A stretch of DNA of 64,000 nt from Candidatus Levilactobacillus faecigallinarum (lineage in GTDB: Bacteria > Bacillota > Bacilli > Lactobacillales > Lactobacillaceae), in assembly GCA_019113985.1 (NCBI GenBank), contig DXGJ01000023.1, forward strand, positions 1 through 64,000. Reading direction: 5' to 3'. The notes beneath the pieces are model-generated. The model searched no databases. It was given only the letters and a program-made list of their open reading frames with translations, and was not told the origin of the DNA. Shown here in pieces: positions 55,385-64,000 of the stretch (positions are counted from its first letter, which is position 1; each line of letters opens with the position of its first letter). A program made the position numbers and the translations under genes.

Positions 55385-56800
55385 TTAGTTATTATCAGCA
55401 ACCGTAGCTTCTTCCTGAGCCCGCCGTTCTGCCAATTCTTCGGTAACAACCGGTTCATGCTTTTCCCACTTACGATAGAAAACCATGCACAGAGCACTAA
55501 GCGCGTAAATGATAACGGGAACCCAGACAAACGTGAAACTGATAGCTGACAAGCTTTCACCAGTTTGAACAGCCTTAGCCGCCGTAAACCCAAACGCAGC
55601 TAAGATTCTTGCAGCAATAAATGAACCAATCCCAGATCCCATCTGGATACAGAATGATGCACCCATCGCGGTTAAGAAGCCATTCGCACGAATACCATTT
55701 TTCCATTCCCCAAAGTCAACGGTATCACCGACCATTGAGAAAAACATCGTCATGGCCGAGCCAGAACCGATGCAGGCTAAGCACCAGCCAACTAACGCTG
55801 AGGTCACGTTGGCACCGGCCAGTCCAATCCAAACTTGACCAACCATAGTCATTGCTAACATCAGGATAGTGGTTCCCCATTTATGTAAGTACTTTACGAC
55901 AAAGGGCACCGAGGCCATCCCAATGATTTGAATAATGGAAAAACCATTAAAGATTGAAATCAAACTCTTGTTATCTAAATTGTATTGGAAGTAGTATGGC
56001 AGTGCTGCGTTACGAGCGGAGTAAGCCGTCCACAAAAGCAGGTTAGCCAAAACAATCAAGACCCACGGCCAATTATTCTTAGTTGCCCTAACACTTTCAC
56101 GAATCGTAATAATCTTTTCTTCGCCAATATTCTTTTCTCGCATATCCAGAAAGGCAATCATTAGGACAATGAACGCAATGACTGCATACAACCCTACGGC
56201 CAAAGACCAACCGCGGCGTTCATTCCCATTCCCCAGCACAGACGCTAATGGCATAACAAACGTAACAGCAAAGAAATTCCCAACGTTCCCTAGAACCATC
56301 CGAATGGAGTTCGCAGAGGTTCGTTCGTCCGAGTTAGCCGAGAGGTTTGGCAATACCGACGTAATCGGTGTTGATAATGCCGTGTAAGTTAATTCAGCAA
56401 TGATGTACATAGCACCAGCATAGATGATCTTTGCCGTGCTACCTAACGCCGGCGTGGTGAACAGTAACCAAACCGAAATCGTAAATGGCAAGGCCATCCA
56501 GAGGAACCATGGTCGGTTCTTCCCATACTTACTATGAGTATGATCCACCAGAACCCCCATAACTGGTGCTCCTAGCGCATCAATAAACCGTCCCAGAAGT
56601 AGCAAGGCACCAGCGGTCCCAACATCTAGACCAAAGACGTTGGTGAAGAAATACAACATGTAAGAGCCAATCAAAGTATACAGCAGATTCCCTGCCATAT
56701 CGGTGAACCCATACGTTAACTTTCTATGAAACGGTAGTTTGTCACCGGCAAGCATTGCTTGAGCAGCGGCAACATTTTGGTCTGTATTGTTCGAACTCAT
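55385..56800 (-). CDS. GPH-family glycoside/pentoside:cation symporter
   Basis: PFHRKLTYGFTDMAGNLLYTLIGSYMLYFFTNVFGL; 12 TM. Confidence 0.92.
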   Translation of the reverse strand: MSSNNTDQNVAAAQAMLAGDKLPFHRKLTYGFTDMAGNLLYTLIGSYMLYFFTNVFGLDVGTAGALLLLGRFIDALGAPVMGVLVDHTHSKYGKNRPWFLWMALPFTISVWLLFTTPALGSTAKIIYAGAMYIIAELTYTALSTPITSVLPNLSANSDERTSANSIRMVLGNVGNFFAVTFVMPLASVLGNGNERRGWSLAVGLYAVIAFIVLMIAFLDMREKNIGEEKIITIRESVRATKNNWPWVLIVLANLLLWTAYSARNAALPYYFQYNLDNKSLISIFNGFSIIQIIGMASVPFVVKYLHKWGTTILMLAMTMVGQVWIGLAGANVTSALVGWCLACIGSGSAMTMFFSMVGDTVDFGEWKNGIRANGFLTAMGASFCIQMGSGIGSFIAARILAAFGFTAAKAVQTGESLSAISFTFVWVPVIIYALSALCMVFYRKWEKHEPVVTEELAERRAQEEATVADNN

Positions 56801-56845
56801 TTTAAAAACCCTCCATCCATAATATAGAATTAAAACGATGCACCG

Positions 56846-57046
56846 TTATTTATCCGAAATTCTTTTTTTACTATCGTGGGCGAGACTCACATAAATAATA
56901 ATCATAAGTAGCGTTCCCCCGATAATCGTCATGAGATTATTGGGAATTGTATGATCAGCAACCTTCCAGGCTAACCCGATAAAAATAATCTGTAGAATCC
57001 ACGTAATCAGCGATTGACTAGCAAATAACTTTCCAAATAACTTCAT
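56846..57046 (-). CDS. Small two-TM membrane protein
   Basis: MKLFGKLFASQSLITWILQIIFIGLAWKVADHTIPNNLMTIIGGTLLMIIIYVSLAHDSKKRISDK; between GPH and GH31 genes. Confidence 0.7.
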   Translation of the reverse strand: MKLFGKLFASQSLITWILQIIFIGLAWKVADHTIPNNLMTIIGGTLLMIIIYVSLAHDSKKRISDK

Positions 57047-57130
57047 TTTTAACGCTCCTCCCAATAACTCAACACAAGTCCACCTTTATGAACACCCTAA
57101 CAACTGATTTTAATTCCGGGAGCACTCGTC

Positions 57131-59191
57131 TTATTTCAGGGCCTCAAAAGCTGACATCAACGTTTCGGCGTCAGACTGACGAATATAAACTGGAAGTTTA
57201 TCAATTGGCGTTTGTGCATTGATGGTTTGACCACCCGGTAATACCGCACCAGTCATCGCATCAACCCAACTATTTCCAGCAGGCAAATAAACTTGTCGCT
57301 GAACCGATTTTTCATGTAACACAGGGGCTACCAGAATTGCATCACCAAACAGGAATTCATCTTCAACCGTCCAAGCGGTTTCATCATGACTGTAGTTATA
57401 AAATAGTGGGCGGATCACCGGCGTTCCCTTTTCATGTGCTGCTTGCATTTGAACCCGAATATAGTCTTTTAGGTTTTCTCGCAGGACCATGTATTTCTTC
57501 ATAATCGCATACGTTTGTTCCCCATACGCCCATGGTTCAGTCGGTCCACCCGATGGCATCTTGCCGCCACCCGTTTGACTGAGTGGTACTGTATGTGGCT
57601 CACGATCACCGTGCATCCGCATAACCGGACAAAATGTTGCAAATTCAAACCAGCGCGTTACTAATTCTCGGAAATCTTCGTTATCATCAACACCACCATG
57701 AAACCCGCCAATATCAGTCGTCCACCAAGGAATACCAGCAATTCCCATGTTTAGTCCAATTGCCAATTGATTTCGAAGTGACTGAAAACTTGAATCAATA
57801 TCACCAGACCATACTAATGCACCGTACTTTTGGCTGCCCGCCCAAGCACACCGGACGAGGTTGATGACATCCTGCTTCCCACTTTCCTTCTGCCCATCGT
57901 AAATGGCTTTGGCATAACCAACTGGATAAGTATTACCAACTTGGAGATTACTACCATTGGTATAACGATAGTTGTCAAAATCGTAGACCGTGTATTCTGG
58001 CTCGGCTTCATCTAACCAGAATAGGTCAACTCCTTTATCCTGATAATTTTTCTTCAGTAATTGCCAAATATATTTCTGCGCGTCTGGATTGGTAAAATCA
58101 ACAAACCCATTATTTCCCAGGAAATTCATCGTAATGGGTACACCTCGCTCGGTTTGAACTAAGTAACCCTTTTCTTGCATTTCTTGATAATGTGAACTGG
58201 TCTCATCAATCGTTGGCCAAACCGATACCATCAGTTTGATGCCCATACCATGAAGCTCTTTAATCATCTGTTCTGGATTTGGCCAGTACTCTTTATCAAA
58301 CGTGAACTCACCAGACCTCGGCCAATGGAAGTAGTCAATCACGATAACGCTAATTGGCAGGTGCCGGCGTTTGAATTCCCGGGCGGCTTCCAGCAATTCT
58401 GTTTGCGTTCGATACCGTAATTTACATTGCCAATACCCCATGGCAAAATCTGGCATCATGGGTACTTTCCCGGTCACAGCGGCATATTGTTCCTCAATAT
58501 CACTTGGCTGATCACCACATGTTACCCAATAATCCAGCTCTTTCGTCGACAGTGCATGCCATTCCGTCACGTTCTTAGCGAAATCAACATCGCCAATAGC
58601 TGGGTTGTTCCAAAGCAGACCATAGCCTTTATTCGAGAGGACAAAGGGCACACTAGCTTGTGAGTTACGATGAGCTAGTTCTAGTTTGGCATTCTTCAAA
58701 TTTAAGAAATCCTGTTGGTACTGGCCCATCCCAAACAACTTCTCATGAGGGTCGGATTCAAATCTCGCCTTAAGTTCAAAATCGCCACCCATTATTGGCC
58801 TGAATTCTCGCGAGTCAATGTTCAAGGCACTATTGAAGTGCTCAACGGTTTCTTTATCAATCCCCGCAGACATATCGCTAATCCGATTCCGCTGATATCC
58901 CTTCAAGAGTAATTCACCATTTTGATTATAAAAACTAAGATTCTTGAAAGCATCAATTTTGGCAGTTAACTTCCCATTAGTGATTGTGCCCTTGCGTTGC
59001 CCTTCATCTACTGCCACAACCGCTTGCTGTGTCGCCACGGGTTCGCTTAAAGCATTGTTTCGTCCGGTGTATGCCGCATACTTGCTACTTCTGACCCGAA
59101 AACTGTTTTCCCCCCAGGGTCTAACTTCTAACAGTTCATGCCCATTTCTCAAATACAAGCAATTATTATCTTCATAAATCATCATGCTCAC
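57131..59191 (-). CDS. GH31 glycosidase, alpha-xylosidase-like
   Basis: MGYWQCKLRYRTQTELLEAAREFKRRHLPISVIVIDYFHWP; DLFWLDEAEPEY; no signal peptide. Confidence 0.93.
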   Translation of the reverse strand: MSMMIYEDNNCLYLRNGHELLEVRPWGENSFRVRSSKYAAYTGRNNALSEPVATQQAVVAVDEGQRKGTITNGKLTAKIDAFKNLSFYNQNGELLLKGYQRNRISDMSAGIDKETVEHFNSALNIDSREFRPIMGGDFELKARFESDPHEKLFGMGQYQQDFLNLKNAKLELAHRNSQASVPFVLSNKGYGLLWNNPAIGDVDFAKNVTEWHALSTKELDYWVTCGDQPSDIEEQYAAVTGKVPMMPDFAMGYWQCKLRYRTQTELLEAAREFKRRHLPISVIVIDYFHWPRSGEFTFDKEYWPNPEQMIKELHGMGIKLMVSVWPTIDETSSHYQEMQEKGYLVQTERGVPITMNFLGNNGFVDFTNPDAQKYIWQLLKKNYQDKGVDLFWLDEAEPEYTVYDFDNYRYTNGSNLQVGNTYPVGYAKAIYDGQKESGKQDVINLVRCAWAGSQKYGALVWSGDIDSSFQSLRNQLAIGLNMGIAGIPWWTTDIGGFHGGVDDNEDFRELVTRWFEFATFCPVMRMHGDREPHTVPLSQTGGGKMPSGGPTEPWAYGEQTYAIMKKYMVLRENLKDYIRVQMQAAHEKGTPVIRPLFYNYSHDETAWTVEDEFLFGDAILVAPVLHEKSVQRQVYLPAGNSWVDAMTGAVLPGGQTINAQTPIDKLPVYIRQSDAETLMSAFEALK

Positions 59192-59244
59192 TCCTTTTTT
59201 TATATACCTACGAATACCTTTATCGGCGATCCGTCCAGACTGCA

Positions 59245-59258
59245 GGTAAGCGCTTACA
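59245..59258 (-). promoter_or_regulatory. cre-like site in divergent GH31/AraC promoter region
   Basis: TGTAAGCGCTTACC, 13/14 to cre consensus. Confidence 0.7.
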
Positions 59259-59344
59259 ACTATTAATACTAACGCTTTACAGGCCTTCCAGAAACTAATA
59301 AAATGAGCATAAAGGTATCCATATTAAAAGTGGGGGTATCCATT

Positions 59345-60226
59345 ATGAATGAAAAAGTATACAAATTTTTATTATACGAACCCGTTACATTTTTTAAGGC
59401 CGGCCAGTACTTTGCTGATGCTGGTTGGCGCCACAAAGACATCACAAATGATGGCGATTATGAACTATTTATTATGCTATCCGGAAACGCTTTTATTCAG
59501 ATTGGTGACGTCAAGTACGCCTTATCCGAACATGATTGTCTCCTCATTCCACCGCATATTCGGCACATTGGTTATCAAGGTTCTTCGAACGGGACAGTCT
59601 ACTACTGGATGCACTTCTTCCCTAGTGGTACAGTCACAACCGCCTACACCGTTAACTTAGCGGGAAAAGCTGCTGAAATTACACTACCTCAGAAATTTAA
59701 GCCAACGAATTTTGAACGGTTAGCACTTCTCATTCGTCAGCTACTCGATAGTGCTAATGATAAAAATTCATCAGCATTGGCAACGAACTACTTTATTTCA
59801 AGCATTCTGATTGAGTTGTCCCATCAGTTTATTATGACTACTCGACCTACTTCCAAGTCCTCCAGTCGATTTGAACTGATAAAGAATTGGATTCGAATCC
59901 ATAGCCACGAAAACTTAACAGTTGCCCGAACCGCAGCTGAGTTTCAAATGACACCCGTCTATCTGACGCAGTTATTCAAAACGTACGAGGGAATAACGAC
60001 TATTCACTTTATTAATTCAATCAAAATCAATCAAGCTCAGGAACTATTGTTAACTACGGATAAATCAGTAAAAACTGTCGCACTCGAACTAGGTTTTCGT
60101 AACGAGAAGTACTTTCTCCGAGTCTTTAAAAATATGACGTCATTGACGCCTACCCAGTTCAGAAACTCCTATGCGAAAACCTACCTCAATAACAGTGAAG
60201 TTGATCCAAGCATTCCTAAGCCTTAA
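59345..60226 (+). CDS. AraC-family transcriptional regulator (1)
   Basis: Cupin-like N-terminus; C-terminal FQMTPVYLTQLFKTYEGITTIHFINSIKINQAQELLLTTDKSVKTVALELGFRNEKYFLRVFKNMTSLTPTQFR. Confidence 0.92.
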   Translation: MNEKVYKFLLYEPVTFFKAGQYFADAGWRHKDITNDGDYELFIMLSGNAFIQIGDVKYALSEHDCLLIPPHIRHIGYQGSSNGTVYYWMHFFPSGTVTTAYTVNLAGKAAEITLPQKFKPTNFERLALLIRQLLDSANDKNSSALATNYFISSILIELSHQFIMTTRPTSKSSSRFELIKNWIRIHSHENLTVARTAAEFQMTPVYLTQLFKTYEGITTIHFINSIKINQAQELLLTTDKSVKTVALELGFRNEKYFLRVFKNMTSLTPTQFRNSYAKTYLNNSEVDPSIPKP

Positions 60227-60506
60227 ACTCTCAATTGCTGGCCAGTGAGAAGTCCTGAAATCAGTCGAATTTGCAATGTACTGCTAAATCCATCTGTAAC
60301 GGTTGACGCTTTAGCGAGATACTCAGCTGCTACTCATTTCTAACAACTGATTACATTGAGATGAATTCTGTATTCTGCCTAAGCTTATAAGTAAGACCCC
60401 CAATTTAAAACGACGAGTAACCTTTATCACCGGTAATACAAACACGCACGTCAACCATCAAAATATAGACTCAATGGCTTTTAATTCTTGTTTATGGCTT
60501 TTATAG

Positions 60507-60520
60507 TAAGCGTTTCCAGA
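60507..60520 (+). promoter_or_regulatory. cre-like site upstream of AraC (2)
   Basis: AGTAAGCGTTTCCA, 13/14 to cre consensus. Confidence 0.55.
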
Positions 60521-60717
60521 TACGGATAAAAGGTCTATAATAGCAAAAGAAGTGTTGATATCCGACTATTTCTGTTTCTGATATTGTATTATTCAGAATT
60601 TTTCAAAGCTTACATAGTAGTTATTGTATATTTAGTGTTCATATCCGACCTGTCAAATCCAACTTAACAATCGATTATAGGGTGTCATTTTCCGACATCA
60701 GATTGGAGGCATACCGT

Positions 60718-61668
60718 ATGCTATTTACGACTTTTTCGGTCGAAAAATCCTTGCTGTACTATAAAGGTGGCGAGTTCTCCGCTCATAATTCTTGGTGTCA
60801 CCGTCGCATGTTCCATAAGGGGGACTACGAGCTCATTTTATGTCTTAAAGGGCCTATTTACCTGCAAGTTGGCGATAAGCAGCTCACCCTGCAGGCTAAC
60901 GAGATTGCAATCATCCCCCCTTTCACGCAAATGTTTGGTTACCGTGACTCAACATCCCCGGTAGATTTTTACTGGCTCCACTTCTTCTCACAAACAAAAG
61001 AAAGTATTTTCGAAGCGGACGAGGCCGCCATGTTATCGGAAATTAAAACCAATAAGAATTCGAAACATCGACTATCGCTTCCCCTCCACTTTGAATTGCG
61101 GGACTACGAAGGCGCCACCATCCTAATCCACCAGATTCTTTCGATTCATAATGAACTTTCATCCATTGAAGAACGCGATTATTTGGTCTCCGCGTTGCTG
61201 ATCCAACTCTACAAGTCCTACTTCAACCGACTAGACGTTCAAGGCAATAGTTCTAAAATTGACGATATGAAAGAATGGATCCGTGCAAATATGGCAAGTG
61301 ACCTGACCGTCGCCAAAATTGCCACGAACATGCATCTAAACGTGGATTACCTAACTCGTCTCTTCAAAAAGTGTACCGGGATGACAACCCTACAGTACCT
61401 AAATCATGTTAAAATTGAAGTCGCTATTCTCCTTTTAATTCGAACCGAGATGCCCATCAAACAGGTGGCCGATGCTGCCTATTTCAACGACCCTAAGGTC
61501 TTCATGCACCGCTTCAAAAGTTCAACCGGGCTCTCTCCCAGCGAATACCGGAAAGCCTACAACCTAATTCATCTTAATAATCCCCACGTTGACCCTCAGA
61601 TTCCCATTCCAAAAAGAATTGCGGACTCTATTGATTACATTCCTGAAAATGGCAACGTCCCTGAGTAA
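60718..61668 (+). CDS. AraC-family transcriptional regulator (2)
   Basis: Start reset to MLFTTFSVEKSLLYYKGG after RBS GGAGG; C-terminal double HTH. Confidence 0.92.
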   Translation: MLFTTFSVEKSLLYYKGGEFSAHNSWCHRRMFHKGDYELILCLKGPIYLQVGDKQLTLQANEIAIIPPFTQMFGYRDSTSPVDFYWLHFFSQTKESIFEADEAAMLSEIKTNKNSKHRLSLPLHFELRDYEGATILIHQILSIHNELSSIEERDYLVSALLIQLYKSYFNRLDVQGNSSKIDDMKEWIRANMASDLTVAKIATNMHLNVDYLTRLFKKCTGMTTLQYLNHVKIEVAILLLIRTEMPIKQVADAAYFNDPKVFMHRFKSSTGLSPSEYRKAYNLIHLNNPHVDPQIPIPKRIADSIDYIPENGNVPE

Positions 61669-61741
61669 CTTAAAAACTGCTGGCTAACATATCCTTAATC
61701 TTCCCATAATTCGTTATAGCCACTAATACCAAACAAAACGA

Positions 61742-61790
61742 AAGAACGACCGGTGCCCTACACTTGAGTATCGGTCGTTCTTTCATTCTG
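61742..61790 (+). terminator. Terminator
   Basis: AAAGAACGACCGGT...ATCGGTCGTTCTTT. Confidence 0.8.
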
Positions 61791-61862
61791 ACGCCTCAGT
61801 TCTTTTCCCCGCGCATGAATGCTATAATGTTGATTAAATGAACAAAGGAGTGTCGATAGTCT

Positions 61863-63269
61863 ATGACTAAGAGAATTAAAGGTTCATGTACCACGATTTT
61901 AGTGGGGAAAAAGGCCTCCATCGACGGATCCACGATTATTTCGCGTAACGACGACGGACACGAAGCCCTCGACCCTGAACGGTTTGTGGTGGTTAATCCC
62001 GACGAACAACCCCGCGATTATCAATCCGTTATCAGCAAGGTGCAAATCAAGCTGCCTGATAACCCCTTGCGCTACACTTCAATTCCAAACTCAATCCTGA
62101 CCAACGGTATCTGGCCAGCTGCTGGCATCAACAGTGAAAACATTGCGATGTCCGCAACCGAAACCATTACCACCAACTCCCGCGTCCTGGGCATCGACCC
62201 CTACGTCGACGGCGGGATTGGCGAAGAAGACCTGGTCACCTTGGTCCTGCCTTACATCCACAGTGCTAAGGAAGGGGTTCAACGCCTGGGCGCCCTGCTC
62301 GAAGAGTTCGGAACCTATGAACCCAATGGCATCGCCTTCTCTGACAATGACGAAATCTGGTGGTTAGAAACCATCGGTGGCCATCACTGGGCCGCTAAGC
62401 GGATTCCGGATGACGCCTACGTGGTTGCCCCCAATCGGATGAACATCGACGATTTCGACTTTAACGCCGCCGACACCCTGAGTTCCACTGACCTGGAAGA
62501 CCTGATTGCCACCTACAGCCTGAACCCAGACTTCGACCAAGTAAACCTGCGTCACATCTTCGGGAGTGCCACCATTAAGGACACGGTCTACAACAACCCC
62601 CGTGCCTGGTTCGGCCAGAAATACTTCAACCCCGAAATCGAACACGACCCCATGGAACAGGACTTACCATTCATTTGCCACGCCAACCGCAAGATTTCCA
62701 TCGAAGACGTGAAGTTTGTCCTGAGTTCTCACTTCGAAAACACCAAATACGATGTCTACGGCAGTGGCTCTGAAGCCGACAAGACCGTTTTCCGGCCAAT
62801 CGGGATCAACCGGAACCACGACGTCCACATCCTGCAGATTCGCAACAACGTCCCGAAGGAAATCGCCGGGATCCACTGGATGGCCTTCGGTGCCAACACC
62901 TTCAACACGGTGGTGCCTTTCTACGCCAACGTCAACGATACGCCGGCCGTTTACAAAGATGCCGATGGCGAATTCAACTTGAACCACATGTACTGGTTGA
63001 GCTGCACCACCGCCCTCTTGGGTGACACGGACTACGACCTGTACGTTGACCTGCGGAACACCTTCGCCTTGGAAGCCATGGGCTCTTACCGCAAGATTCA
63101 AAACGATACCGATGCTGCGCTGGCCGACCAGACCGACGTTACGGCTTACTTACAAGCCGCTAACGACAAACTGGCCAACGATTCCTTCAAGCGCCAGACC
63201 AAGCTCTTGGGTGACATGGTCATCACGGGCTCCGAGCACATGAAGTTACGCTACAACTTGAACGACTAA
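61863..63269 (+). CDS. C69-family dipeptidase (PepD-like)
   Basis: [35 protein letters not shown]; 468 aa. Confidence 0.93.
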   Translation: MTKRIKGSCTTILVGKKASIDGSTIISRNDDGHEALDPERFVVVNPDEQPRDYQSVISKVQIKLPDNPLRYTSIPNSILTNGIWPAAGINSENIAMSATETITTNSRVLGIDPYVDGGIGEEDLVTLVLPYIHSAKEGVQRLGALLEEFGTYEPNGIAFSDNDEIWWLETIGGHHWAAKRIPDDAYVVAPNRMNIDDFDFNAADTLSSTDLEDLIATYSLNPDFDQVNLRHIFGSATIKDTVYNNPRAWFGQKYFNPEIEHDPMEQDLPFICHANRKISIEDVKFVLSSHFENTKYDVYGSGSEADKTVFRPIGINRNHDVHILQIRNNVPKEIAGIHWMAFGANTFNTVVPFYANVNDTPAVYKDADGEFNLNHMYWLSCTTALLGDTDYDLYVDLRNTFALEAMGSYRKIQNDTDAALADQTDVTAYLQAANDKLANDSFKRQTKLLGDMVITGSEHMKLRYNLND

Positions 63270-63282
63270 TTTAGAAATAACT

Positions 63283-63322
63283 AAAAACCGCCACGACGTT
63301 TGCCGTGACGGTTTTTACTTAC
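63283..63322. terminator. Bidirectional terminator
   Basis: AAAAACCGCCACGAC...GCCGTGACGGTTTTT. Confidence 0.8.
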
Positions 63323-63330
63323 GATGAATT

Positions 63331-64000
63331 TCAATGTAGTGTGACGAACGCCGTTGCCAGCACTCCCATCAAGTTGTTCAACATGTGGAGACTCCAGGTA
63401 AAGGCAATATTCTCCCCGTTCAGGACGTAAGCGGCGGTGAAAATGATGCCTAAGGGGACGTACGAGATGATGTCCTGCGGCGCATTGACGTGAATCAGGA
63501 CGAACGCACACCCGGAAATCGTGATGGCCAACCAGCGCGGAATCACCTGTGATAGGTCACTTAACAGGACCCGCCGAAAGACGTTTTCCTCTAGAAGCGG
63601 CCCTAAAATCACCAGCAAAAGCGTCGTCGCCCACAACGGGGTCGCGTCAGCCATCTGGGTGATTCCTGCCTGGTTGCTGGTAGTCTTACCAACACCAACT
63701 AACAAATTAGCAAGCAGGTTACCGAACAGCAACGCCACAAACCATAACAGGACCCGACCACTTTTGCGCCAGGGATGGTCTTGAAAATAGTGAAAGTTCT
63801 GAAGTGTCGATCGCCCATAAAACACCACCGCCACCAGAATCGGCACGGCGTACATACTGGCATTCAACGCAAAGTTACTGCTCCACGCCTTGGGCAACTG
63901 GGCCTCAATCACCCGCTGGGTTGGTGGAAAAATCATAAACACGACGTAGACCAGCAGCAATATCCCCGCTTTGAGCCCTTCTTGTCGCGATAATCGTTTG
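63331..64000 (-). CDS. CPBP-family intramembrane metalloprotease (5' end beyond the window)
   Basis: PLLEENVFRRVLLSDL; FVLIHVNAPQDIISYVPLGIIFTAAYVLNGENIAFTWSLHMLNNLMG; reading frame stays open to 64000 (KRLSRQEGLKAGILLL), so the ORF-track TTG start at 63960 is probably not the true start. Confidence 0.88.
   Translation of the reverse strand, partial: KRLSRQEGLKAGILLLVYVVFMIFPPTQRVIEAQLPKAWSSNFALNASMYAVPILVAVVFYGRSTLQNFHYFQDHPWRKSGRVLLWFVALLFGNLLANLLVGVGKTTSNQAGITQMADATPLWATTLLLVILGPLLEENVFRRVLLSDLSQVIPRWLAITISGCAFVLIHVNAPQDIISYVPLGIIFTAAYVLNGENIAFTWSLHMLNNLMGVLATAFVTLH

Noticed and set aside
1-64000. CRISPR arrays, prophage, insertion sequences, toxin-antitoxin or known defence systems
   Set aside because: No direct-repeat/spacer arrays, transposase, integrase, phage structural or defence genes recognised in the ORF translations.

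Overview
The window is a ~64 kb chromosomal segment of a Lactobacillaceae bacterium (a Levilactobacillus/Lactobacillus-like gene set; the genus is inferred from gene content only). The left third is mostly core genome: tRNA genes, serS with a T-box leader, a deoxynucleoside kinase, an L-box (lysine riboswitch) ahead of a lysP-like permease, a split ThrE exporter, CDF plus MntR/DtxR, MerR plus an MFS drug exporter, AzlCD, and an RluA-type pseudouridine synthase. The right two thirds (~22-61.7 kb) hold a large L-arabinose / arabino-oligosaccharide island: araBDA, an AraR-like regulator, three GH51, one GH43, one GH127, one GH31, a large DUF5695-like putative glycosidase, two GPH symporters, a LacY-type symporter, a complete ABC importer, two unusual ArsR-type regulators and three AraC-type regulators. 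It is interrupted by recQ, tandem acetoin reductases and a CoA-disulfide-reductase-like flavoprotein. The strongest non-coding observations are: (i) two inverted, diverged copies of a ~130-nt structured repeat at 14.5-15.1 kb whose predicted helices are kept by compensatory changes; (ii) an orphan structured RNA candidate with its own promoter and terminator at 11.18-11.46 kb; (iii) a perfect 16-bp intra-operon stem-loop after the sugar-binding-protein gene. No CRISPR array, prophage or transposase was seen. No searches or folding programs were run; all calls come from reading the sequence and the supplied ORF track.
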